From the NCBI RefSeq assembly GCF_032062135.1, contig NC_092864.1, positions 16,441,762 through 16,505,761 on the forward strand: 64,000 nucleotides of DNA, read 5' to 3'. Below, in pieces: positions 24,081 through 34,508 of this stretch (position 1 is its first letter; every line of letters starts with the position of its first letter). The stretch comes from Pyxicephalus adspersus. Lineage: Eukaryota > Chordata > Amphibia > Anura > Pyxicephalidae. The notes under the pieces are model-generated. The model ran no database searches. It saw only the letters and a program-made list of their open reading frames with translations, and had not been told where the DNA came from. The translations under genes and the position numbers were made by a program.

Positions 24081-24860
24081 ATGTCCAACAAGCTCCTAGT
24101 CTTGTGATTGTCAGTTATCCATATACTCTAAGCTATATAGTATATGTAACATTCTAAGAAGAGACGTCATTCATCAGATTCATCACATATAGGAATGTAT
24201 GGAAATGGTATTAGTAAGTCGCACTTCCCATTGTACAAGGTTTACATTATTGCTTGTGTTTATTACAGAGGTGAAGGGGGGCTGCTATATATCCAAGCAC
24301 CGGACGTCAAGATGGGTCCATTTAGATGCAGACATTGAGTCCGCGCAGTCTGGAGTTTTCTCTTTGGTTTGCAGGTGTACATTGTTAAAACTTTATTAGG
24401 GCCTTTACACATACTCGTAGAAGGTCCTGAGACATTCTAGCACAGTACAGATCCAAATCACTTAGTACATTAACACTTCATCAGCCAAAGCAATGTCCCC
24501 AAAGACAAAGAGCAGAATGAGAATGTGTGTGTAAGAGAGAGGGAACTTCAATAAAATTCTCTTTAATAGTCATCATAAAGTCATATTTGCACATATTGTT
24601 TCTCTAATAAATGTCCAATCAGCCTGTTTTTTTGTGTGCAGAATTCCGGCAGCTACTAAAGCTTCTGATATACATCTTATAATTGTCCCCTATCGGCCTT
24701 GAAACTTCCCCCACACAATTGTTGTATGCAGAACTATGGTGGCTTGGAAGAAAATGCCACTGTAATAATAAAAAAATTAGGTATTGATCTTTAAAAGTAC
24801 CAGAAACAGAGTCAGACTGGCCCACAATAGGACTAGGAAGGAACCCCTAGTGCCCCACAT
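24081..24860. other. Intergenic, nothing recognised
   Basis: No gene, named repeat or structured element was seen. Confidence 0.5.
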
Positions 24861-25184
24861 TTAGGCTACAGACACACGTGCAATAATTGTCGTTAGAAAG
24901 GTTTTTTCATCCCAACGACTAACGACTGCACAATGCATGAACAACTGCTGTACATACAGCACCGTTCTACTTTATGGAGCGGGGAGAATGACAGGGCGGC
25001 ACCCCACTGTGCTCTCCCCCTTCACTTGCATTAGGATCGATTGTCGTCCATCATCCATGGATCCACCAGAACGATCGTTCGGACGATGGACGACAAGTGC
25101 TGTAAACATGCCAGATTCTTGTCCGATATCAGCCCTGAGCCGAATATCTGATGAGAACCATTGTATGTGTGTACCTAGCCTTAG
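24861..25184. mobile_element. Non-autonomous DNA transposon (MITE), inverted ends
   Basis: The left end TTAGGCTACAGACACACG and right end TGTGTGTACCTAGCCTTAG are imperfect inverted repeats. The interior has self-complementary CG-rich words (GATTGTCGTCCATC / GGACGATGGACGACAA). It is CpG-rich compared with its flanks. The superfamily was not determined. Confidence 0.6.
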
Positions 25185-25189
25185 GTTTT

Positions 25190-26885
25190 GTGATCTCTGG
25201 TGCTCCCCTGGCCCTTGCTGTCTTCCACAAAAAAAAAAAAACTGTGGCAGGAAAGCTATGCGTTTTGGTGGGCCCTTACTTCATCGAGTGGGCCCCAGAT
25301 CCTCCGCCTAACCGGAAATGTCATCTCTTTATAATAAGACAAATACCAGTTTTGTACATATCGCCACCAGATGTTTGCTGCTTGTGTTATTGCTTTGTCA
25401 GAAAAGAGCTTTCCATTAAAGTATAGACAATCTCCATAACAGAGGGTTTTGTGGTTCTGTTACTGCAGCTCATGCAAGATCCATTGGGGGCTGTAAAAAA
25501 ATTGGACCACTGGGCAACACATGGGTTGTTATGTATTGCCATGTCTAGGCGGGCTTCACATCTTTTGTTTGCATTTAAGCACAATGAAAACATTATTTTG
25601 ATCACTTTTTATGAAACAGGTTGTGGTGCCATTTATTTGTTTTTTTTATGTTTTTATGTGCATGTGTGTTTTGAACCTTTATTTTTTCAATAGATTTTAT
25701 TAGGTTTGCAGGGTAAATCAAACAACAAGAGCTATTTATTTTAATGCAATCGCCCCTGTTTTTTGCAGTGGACTATGACACATTCATGGTACCCATCTGG
25801 TGCAGTATTTTATTTTTAAAAAAGGTATAAGGCTTCGTTATTGCAGCACACGATACTGCATAAAATATTAAGGCAGTGTTACGGGGTCTTCAATGTGCCA
25901 TTGCTATGCACACCAGCGACCGGGTTTACAGAATATTATATTCAGACATCATCTATAAATATACACTCACATAAAGATATATCTTGCGGTGTGCCCAAGG
26001 GTGACTTATATTGCCATTTTCCTCCTCTAGGTCTCGTCTTTTCATTTTTACAACACCCAGGTGTGCGGCTGATGATAATGCGATGAATTATCATCTCATC
26101 CCCTGCAAATCTGTCCTCACCCTCTCTTTCCCCCTCCACATTTCCCTCCGCTCATTCTCATCCAGGTGGTTTTCTTTCATGCACATGTCTGTGTTCCTTT
26201 TCTGTCTTCTCTCCACTTTTTAATAGTGTGGGGAATCCATCCAAGAAATCTCTCTGCAGCTTTCACAATAAAAGGCACCCAGCGAACGTATATGACCCGC
26301 AGGAAGAATGTGCCGTGCCAGTCATAGCACACATATTCCTAAGGAGATATTTTACACGTCTATGGCTGGTTTATTTTACTTTGTCCTTGCCAATCTTTTT
26401 TTTTTTTTTTTTGCTCTTTGTTCTCAAAAACATTACAGCCTGCTTGGAATTTGCAATATAATGCAGAGCTGTAGCAGCATCCATGGGTGAGATCAACAAC
26501 AGCTACCCTGGAAGGCCAGTAGCTTTGCATGAATTAATACATCATTACATTTTTAATGTTAGAACGTGAATTTATTTTTATATCAGCTTCTTTAAAGCCC
26601 CTGTATAGCAAAACTTGGACAGGGAAAGAGAAGGGCTGCAGATGGAGTCTATCAATTATGCTGCAGTTTTTATGTGTCAGGATAAATGTAATATTATAAC
26701 ACTAATATATAATACCAAAACTATAAATCTAAATAAATAATACATTAAAACAAATAAATAATAATACATAACATGAATGTGTCTGGTTTTGCATGCTGGA
26801 GAAGTCTATAGGGTAGCCCAAATGCAAACCACAGTTGTTTGCCCTTTTTGATGTGGAGCTCCCATGTGACATTGTATTTTACATA
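25190..26885. other. Intergenic, no gene recognised
   Basis: A non-repetitive block at 26030-26360 has pyrimidine-rich tracts followed by mixed sequence, but no exon can be supported. A 17-base T run ends at 26412. Confidence 0.5.
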
Positions 26886-27183
26886 CAGTTGACAATCGAA
26901 AATCCGGCCATTGATAATCCAGTTCCTTTAGTTTTCCAGCATGAATTTTGGGTCACATTTTCAGTACAGGGACTGTAGTACACTGTTTGGCCAATTATGT
27001 TTTGATGGCGCTGTTCTGTATAAACAGCTGTTAGGTCTGGCTTGCACGTTGACGTCTCTGCTGCCTAGAACTGTGCCAGATGTCCGCGGTGCTGCGAGAG
27101 CAAGGCTGACCTGTGTGTGGTGGTGAATATGACTTTCAAAAATCTGGCACTCCTCAGGCTGCCCGAATTTTGAATGTCAACTG
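26886..27183. mobile_element. pogo/Tigger-like MITE with TA target duplication
   Basis: The element starts CAGTTGACAATCGAAAATCC after TA (26884-26885). It ends TTTTGAATGTCAACTG before TA (27184-27185), with inverted ends of about 24 bases carrying a few mismatches. CAGTTGAC-type ends and TA flanks fit the pogo branch of Tc1/mariner. At 298 bp it has no transposase. Confidence 0.8.
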
Positions 27184-27185
27184 TA

Positions 27186-27976
27186 TGATAGTATTTGGTT
27201 GCTTACATTTGAAAAAATAACCATAAAACATGTACAGAATTTTATTATAGGTCATAACAATGCACTGGAAATAAAATAAATAAAAAATATAAAAAATCAA
27301 ACAGGAGTTTTTGCATTCTTTATTGAAAACTAATCCTAAAAGCTGCTATTTACTGTTTACTGGACATTACCCCTTAAAAAGCAGAGATCACATGACCCAT
27401 GCCTAAACATCTGGTAACATGACAAAAATATGGGGATCCAATGCAGCATTATCTGCAAAAAAAGATAATATTATATTAATGTCTACTTCTTAAAGAATGC
27501 ATGGTTATTGGGAATTGGGAGGTTATTTTTTTTTTTTTAGATGTACATATATTTGAAGAGTTCTACCCCATTTAAGCACCATTCTGCACAGTATAATGAA
27601 ACAGTGTCATTATAAAAGAAAGGTTTTATGCCTTAATGTTATATGGATTGTGGCTATAATTCATGCTCTCTCCAAAATGGTTTTATTTGTAGCCACACCA
27701 TTGTGCTGTAGAGAGCTGAGATTACAAATGTAACCACCTACACCCATGATACCCAATGCAAGGAATCATAAAATATGGAGCAGAAAGCGGACATTACATT
27801 AAAATGTATATTATTCATATGTGATTGTATGCTTATTGCCGTTTAATAATTCCTAATGTAAGAAATGTGACTTGGATTTCCTGTAACAAAGGCTCCTATG
27901 TAACGATATCAGAGCCAGGGTCACCAAAAGGAGGAAATCTTCAGGTCAGGCTTCTACTTTCACCAATTTCAACTCT
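27186..27976. other. Intergenic, nothing recognised
   Basis: AT-rich sequence without a gene or named repeat. Confidence 0.5.
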
Positions 27977-28182
27977 GGGCCTGATTTATTAAAGCCCTCC
28001 AAGACTGGGGAAGATAGACTATCATGGGTGAACCTGCATGATCCACCAAACCTGGAATGGATTTGCTCCAGGATCAAAAACATTTGCCAACAAACAGCAA
28101 ATGATTTTTATGAAATCTATTCCTGATTGCCCCGTGATAGTCTATCTTCTCCAGTCTTGGAGAGCTTTATTAAATTAGGCCT
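27977..28182. mobile_element. Palindromic MITE, full copy
   Basis: The left arm reads GGGCCTGATTTATTAAAGCC, CTCCAAGACTGGGGAAGATA, and on to GATCCACCAAACCTGGAATG. The right arm is the complement, ending TCTATCTTCTCCAGTCTTGG, AGAGCTTTATTAAATTAGG, CCT. The element is essentially one 206-bp foldback. Other copies are at 51736 and 59348. Confidence 0.85.
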
Positions 28183-29074
28183 ATTGTGTCTGGGAAATTT
28201 ATAACAGATATAACCCAGAAAAATTTAAAGTGTACCTGAGAGATGACGGGAGCTGCCATTGCTGAATTCATTCTAAAGAATGTTAATGACCTGGATGTAA
28301 AACTGATCTTTTTGTTTCAGTAGCAAACCTGAAATAAGTATTGTAAACTTATTCTGGGTCAGTGATTCGGACCAAGGATCAGAACATCATCCAGGCCACC
28401 TGCACATTTCATAACCAGGTTAGCAACTTTGTGCAAAAGGTCCACTTTAAAGTTCAAGGTGGTAAATGTGGTTATTTGGCCAGACTTTGCTCCATATTTT
28501 TCTCAATCGCTGCCCATTCTGTTCCTTTCTGGTTCCATCCTGTTTATGTCTCTTTTCTGCATTCCTCCATCATCTTCCAATCTCCCCACCCTTCTCTTTC
28601 CCTCTGCTCTGTTTTCGGTCTAAACTTATGAAATATGTTGACACATGCCATAACCATCTGTGAGCCAATTACCTCCAAATTATGTTTTCAAAGATCATTT
28701 CCAGCATAATTTCTGACACACAAGCGGCATGTTGCGAAAAATCTAGGAACACATAAAAGCATTCTTTCCACACATCCAAATTTGCAGGGTCACCCGATCC
28801 CCGGGAAATAAAAAAAGAAACATCCACAAGTTCAGGTAAATCTTTTTATTAAATGTGTTTCCATGTCGGAAAGGTGTTTACAGGGCGGGAGCCTGCTCCT
28901 TCGCCACAAAGAAAAGGAATTTAGGATGTGGTAGAAGTAGATAATCACACAGAGATTGCTGAGAGAGGCACCTTGTTCAAGGCTGACGGTAAATATAGGA
29001 TTCTGAGTAAGACTAACAGGGGGCACGGCTGGGTGGGCCTGGAAAGTTATAGATAGATCGAGGCAAATATTAAA
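28183..29074. other. Intergenic, nothing recognised
   Basis: No gene or named repeat. The open frames at 28362-28660 have no recognisable domain. Confidence 0.5.
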
Positions 29075-29635
29075 GAGACCCTGCCGCCAGATTATTATAT
29101 CCTTTCTATTATACGTATTTAAGCATGATCTTTATCATGGGCAGACATAGGAAGATGCAAAGTTTGCATGAGACCCTTCCTCAACCAACAGGGACCCCTA
29201 TAGCCAGGGCCGGCAATAATTGCAATGCACAGAGAGGGAAGAGGGTGGGCTGCCCTTAGAGGGTGTGGGTCTCCAAGACATATTGGCACAGGGGCCCACT
29301 GTTGGCTACATCCACCACTGTTTTTTTACCTTTACAACCCTTGCTTGTGTAGCCATTATAAAAGTCCTAAGACTGCATATTGGTGCCGCCATACTGAATT
29401 TGATGTCAGCAGCATGTGATACCCTAAAATACTTTCCTTCGCACCCAATAAGAGATTATGTAGGTGAGGGGGAGCTGGGTCAGCATGAAGAGTAACTAGA
29501 TTTTTCCAGGGAAGGAGGGGGCTATGGCATGCACGACGGAACATAAATATTTCTGGATATTTGCTACCAAGTTCAGAGGTACATTGCATGTAAATACAAA
29601 CTCTGAGATTTAACTAGCTTTGGTGACAGGGTCTC
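29075..29635. mobile_element. DNA transposon with GAGACCCTG ends and TTAAA flanks
   Basis: The left end GAGACCCTGCCGCCAGA follows TTAAA (29070-29074). The right end TTTGGTGACAGGGTCTC precedes TTAAA (29636-29640). The ends are inverted with a few mismatches. The TTAA-containing flank recalls piggyBac-type insertion, but the CCC end typical of that family is not at the junction. At 561 bp it encodes no transposase. A half copy, TTAAAGAGACTCCGTCAC, lies at 62062. Confidence 0.7.
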
Positions 29636-29640
29636 TTAAA

Positions 29641-30478
29641 GTCTTAATACTGACATCCATATTAATCAGAAGGGATTGAGCCTTGACATAATAATATGTT
29701 CTCCTGGAATATTCAGCCACTTATATCTATACATAACATAGTGTTGGGGTTTAGCTGTTATCAAATAAGGTATTTCAACCAAAACTGGTAACCAGTAGGT
29801 TTATTTGTCAAGTGACGGCTGTGGCACCTCTTGCCATAATGATATCCCTGTAAGTTCTTTAAAACTGGTCCAGCTTACAACATTGCTACCTATGCATTGT
29901 GTAGGGGATGCAGATATGTAAACTCCGGGACGTGCCAACTATAAATGCAACCCAGGCTCCCCCTGAATTTGATATGCAACCAAAACTTTCTCAAAGCTCT
30001 GCGTAATATTTTGGAGCTAAATAAATGCAAGTTATTAATATTTCTACTAAAACCGCTATTTCAGTGGAACCATTTTTAGGGTATGTCTAAACTAAGCTTT
30101 GATTAGATTGGTCCAGATTATACTGCACTGCTTTAACCTCTAAAGGTTTTAGTTGCATTCGGGGATGGTTTAAAAAAAAAAAAATGAACTAGGGGCCCCA
30201 AGTCCATGCACTTCATGCCTAGTTTGCTCTACCCTAAAACCAGCCTTGGTTGCACTTTGATACCACTAAAACCTTTAGCAATCTACTGCCAAAAGTAGTG
30301 ATTCATTAGACAGATTAAACAAACTTATATTTTATAATTATACAAGTGCATGGCATTTACCTTTGCACAATTACCCAATGGTCCAATTGAGCACAATTGC
30401 TTATTGGTATGGTCACCCTTTGACAAAGCTAACACACATCACAGAGCCATATTCCACAATTAGGAAGATGGTCTAGAG
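29641..30478. other. Intergenic, nothing recognised
   Basis: No gene or named repeat seen. Confidence 0.5.
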
Positions 30479-30872
30479 CAGGGGTCGTCAAACTCTGGCC
30501 TTTAGGCCAGATACGGGCCTAACCGGTAGATTGTTCCTTCCTTCCTAACGCCCCCTTGCCAATCCAGGGGGCCTTAGGAACTATCAGAGCTGCCAGAGTT
30601 CTAGAGTCACCGGAGCTCCGGGGCCGCCTCCTTGCTGTGGCTCCCTTATTTACCGCAGCCGGCGTTGATACTGCCACCACCGCGGTAAATAGGGAACGCT
30701 CCCTGAAAGTAAATCCCTCTCCTCCGCAATGCATACAGAGAAGAGGGATTTCACTTCAGGGGGTGTCCCCTGGTGTGGCCCGAGCCATTAGAGCGGGACT
30801 CAGAGTCTGGCCTAGTGTGCTCCCGCTTACCCCTGAAATGGCCTAGTGCCCATAAAAGTTTGCCGACCCCTG
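30479..30872 (+). mobile_element. hAT-2 type non-autonomous element with 8-bp target duplication
   Basis: It begins CAGGGGTCGTCAAACTCTGG and ends AAAGTTTGCCGACCCCTG (inverted). The flanks are GTCTAGAG (30471-30478) and GTCTAGAA (30873-30880). These are canonical hAT features. The 394-bp interior is GC-rich and contains ATCCCTCTCCTCCGCAATGC, shared with the copy at 50425 in the opposite orientation. Chance frames of 71-96 aa on both strands belong to the repeat. Confidence 0.88.
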
Positions 30873-30880
30873 GTCTAGAA

Positions 30881-33489
30881 TAATGAAGTCCTGCTGATGC
30901 CGGATCACATGCATGTAGACAGGACGTAGACGTGTAGGATTTATACTAAATTTCACCCAGTTATGGTTTAAATATAGATAGGATACGGCAAACTAAGCCA
31001 TTGCTCAGAGACCTCACCTTCTCCAGGGCCCTGATTGACAGAATGGCAGGGGGTGCAAGGTGCTGTATGTTTAGGGATCCCACTTCACATCTTTCCAGGG
31101 TTAAATATTACTACATGGTACTTGTATAGGTTTGCCTTATTCACAATGTCCCTTGCCAGAGGTGAGTGCCAGCTACCCGCCATGCCACCATAGTTGAAAC
31201 CAAAATTTGGGCAGTATCTCATTCATGATTTAACATAGGTATCATCGCAGTTTAAGATTTGCCATTTTCTGTTCACAAGTCAACAAAAGTCACACATTTA
31301 CACTGCTCCAAAGACTACAAAACAGAAAAGTCTCACATAAATAGAATCCATTACATCAATATCAGAAATCAAAAGTGGAATCAATCATGCGGGTAGTAGT
31401 GAGATATATACACAAGCCAAAGGACAAGGTTTGATGGTTCCGCTACACATATAACACACTCTCCCTTTGATGATCAATTGTTTTAGCACTGAACTAGGCA
31501 GCATGTATAGCATGTTATGTTATCCAATGCCATAATATGTGATATGTATAATATGTAATAGCCACACAAGTCACATTAAGGAAAATATTTGGTAATTGGG
31601 TGTACTAAAGGCATCATAAACATGGACTTCTCTGCTGCCATTGCAATTCGAGCAACCAACAAATAACAAAAACAATGACATAAATATTCATGTGACCCCT
31701 TCACTTAACCAATCCCAGATTGGCATATCCAAGAGATTCAATGGATTAAAACATTTGGTCTAATCTTCAATTCATCTCTGCCTATTAAAAGATAAGTGCA
31801 TTATTGTGATCAAATAAAAAAAAATGAATGCCATGTCTACATTTGGACCAGGATCTACAGAATAATTTCCATGCATGCCATAGCAGAGTATAAGAAATCA
31901 TGTGTTCACAGGAAACAACACAAACTTCTGTTACCTTAATGTAAAATGGTAGGCTCAACCTTAGAATCATGCACATCTTCAGGGACAATGAAATGTCTTG
32001 TTTGACATAACTCTGTATGCACAAAGCCCACAGTGTTTGGATGATAGCTTAAATTCCAGCTGTAAGCACTAAAGAAACGGCAAGTAGGTTTTCTACTTTT
32101 AAACATAAGCTGAAATGTCCTATCCAGCTACGAATTATAAATTCCCATTGACAGCCCATGCAGAGCAATAGGAAGAGGTCACTGTCTGCTGTGTGTAGGA
32201 GCACCAATGAGAGAGTGCGGTATGCCAACCACCACACCCATGCTCTTAAGTCCCTCCCCCAAGCAGCACCATTACTGTGTCAATGAATATATACAGCATG
32301 AAACTAAAATAACTGCCATGTGGAGGTAAAATATACATTTTAGTTTTACATTTTAATATACAACGTCAATCCAGCCACCTTGGTTATGTTTTAAATGGAA
32401 CTGCTTCCTGAATCAGCTCCCTTTTCAGTGGATATGAATGATGATGGTGGCTCATTGTCCAGTAGGCTGGACAGGTGACACACTCAATTGTTGACCCAGG
32501 AAAATAATTTCTGTATTGTCTGTAAATGTCGCTTGCTGTGTGTGTAATTCACAAAAAAACTTTTGGCAGATAAAATTTCAAAGTATATTTTACTGTTTTC
32601 CCAAGGTTTAGCTTTAAATTACCTAATTTATTTTTCTTTCTGTTTTTTCAATTTTCTCTCACCTATATTATATCAGGTTTGAAACATCAGTATAATGCAC
32701 TTATCCTTTAAGCAGTGATAAACTCAGATTATGGAAGGCCATGTAGTACAACCTCACTGCCAACCCTACAATCAATAATAGATCAACATGCTGGGGCTCA
32801 GGGAATCTCTAATAACACTTTGCTTCTCTACAAACTCAAAATAAATTGTTGGACACATGTACATTTTGTAGATTTGGGGATAGGGGTGATCCAGGACAAC
32901 ACAAACCTAGATATGCAAAGCAGAAATTGTATACAGAAGTTTTAAACTAAGAAGACAGTACATCAATGTACCGAGGGTGGTTATAACGACACAGGAATTG
33001 TCACACATATTAGTCGCCTTTCACTGTCACACAAGCCGGTAGCAATGAACAGGGTCAGCTTTACACATAATGACAGAAGATAATATACAGTCTTGTATGT
33101 TACACTATGTTGCATATCAGGAATATTTTTACACATTCAGAAAGCATCCATGTCCTATAGACAATAGAAGTCCAAAAGTAATTTACAACGGTATTGTTTG
33201 GCAGAGGTTTGGTTACTGTACATAGGCTCCGCAGGTCTTGTTAGCATTTGGGTACCTGCAATAAGCTGCAATTTAGGTAAAGTTTAGTTCTTCTTACTAC
33301 GAGGTTAGTTTATTACATTTAATTGCCATTTGTGAGTCAGTTCAGAATATTTTGCTTCCTTCGAGTTTTAGGTTTAAATTGGTAGTGGTGGGACCTCTTC
33401 GACCATGTTTTAGATCACCACTGGTATAATTCAGGAAGATAATGTAGACAAGGATACTGCTGTTTTTCTTCTCACAGCTGAGAAATGAA
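30881..33489. other. Repeat-poor stretch downstream of netrin, possible distal 3' UTR
   Basis: I recognise no transposon or microsatellite here, unlike the sequence on both sides. No protein-like frame is visible. It could be extended netrin 3' UTR or unique intergenic DNA, and the sequence alone does not decide. Confidence 0.35.
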
Positions 33490-34179
33490 CAGAAAAGTAT
33501 CTAGTAAGGTCCTGCTTTATTACAAACGTCATTAGAGTTTGTACTTCAGATACATTTCCTGAAACTCGTAAAGCTTTCAGCATCTTCCCTGGTCGACAAC
33601 ATGAAAATGATGTCTCCATGGAAATTGGCCTCTAGGAGTTCATAAGGAAGTACAGATTCGTGTTATAAATTCACTGGGAAGCTTTTGTTAATATTTGCTG
33701 GCCAGTATGGATTGATGATAGTTGGTGAATGGACTTTGGGCACATAACATATTTTTCCGAGTTTGGAAACTCAAACGAATTGACTTAGAAAAATGAAAAC
33801 AATAGTAGCAATCTAAAATAGGCATCCAAGACCAAACCATTTTAGAGAGGCCTTAACTCGAAGAAACAAAGGCTTGTAACCGAGTGACACCAGGTCACAA
33901 TCTCATGATGACCCTAAACGTTCCAAGAGCATTTTATATTGTCTGTAGGTTGGTCTGAGCCCCATGAGTGAAGGGGACAGTGTCTAGCGTGCATTGGAGT
34001 TAGTTGGCTGACAAGTAGTGAGACTCTACTAACGTCTTGAAAAGAATCCTCCTTCCATGTATGTAGACCTGAGAGCACTCCAGCTCTTAGTTAGATCTCC
34101 AAACCTTGGAGATGGCCATTGTCCAGAACATTTTAAACTGCATATGTACAGGATCAGAGTTCTCATTCCTGGACAACCC
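33490..34179 (-). other. Probable proximal 3' UTR of the netrin gene
   Basis: This sequence lies directly after the TGA stop on the minus strand. It contains no interspersed repeat that I recognise. The nearest minus-strand AATAAA (plus-strand TTTATT) is at 33516-33521, with another at 33309-33314. The repeat-free stretch runs on to about 30,900, so the true UTR may be up to 3 kb long. The end point is a guess from the polyadenylation hexamer only. Confidence 0.35.
33516..33521 (-). terminator. Candidate polyadenylation signal AATAAA
   Basis: This is the first canonical hexamer on the minus strand after the stop, about 660 bases downstream. AATAAA is frequent in AT-rich DNA, and a second one follows about 200 bases further on, so this is only a candidate. 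Confidence 0.25.
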
Positions 34180-34508
34180 TCATGGCTTGACACATTTTCC
34201 TTTTTTTTCTTTACGTTGGAGTTTCCTAAGACGTCTGGTCCAAGCATCCCTCCACTGAATCACCATGCTGTTTTTGTCAGCTGTAAGTCCTGGCCTGTCT
34301 CCTTGACCTTCACTGCTGCCCATCACTAGGTATCGGCGGCTTAGCAGGATTTTTGGGCACTTGCAGGACAAATCTTTAATGTGTATCCACAGTACATTGT
34401 CTCCTCGTTTTATTCGGTCATCTCGGCACTTGTATACAGAGAGGACGTTGACAGTGAACTTTGCCCATGAGCCGACCATTTCAATCTCCAAGACGTTCAC
34501 TTGGACCA
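34180..34508 (-). CDS. ntn3: Netrin-3-like, last coding exon: rest of NTR domain and stop
   Basis: This is the terminal coding exon: TG (completing Val), 108 codons and a TGA stop at 34182-34180. It contains the NTR core WAKFTVNVLSVYK, a KRGD motif (RGD is also present in netrin-1 at this spot), the SCKCP cysteine pair, and the basic tail WRDAWTRRLRKLQRKEKKGK followed by CVKP. WRDAWTRRLR-LQR is the netrin-3 form (netrin-1 has WRDTWARRLRKFQ). The basic tail binds heparan-sulphate-like polymers in netrins. The acceptor is a long T tract ending TTTGCAG. One oddity is an extra cysteine in VYKC, where netrin-1 has VYKQ, giving seven cysteines in the domain instead of six. No frameshift or stop interrupts it, so the gene appears functional. 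Confidence 0.95.

Noticed and set aside
23506..24157. Repetitive proteins of 80-103 aa on both strands
   Set aside because: They arise from the 33-bp minisatellite, whose period is a multiple of three.
24937..25311. 124-aa frame with many cysteines
   Set aside because: It overlaps a MITE with inverted ends (24861-25184) and runs out into flanking DNA. The cysteines show no domain spacing.
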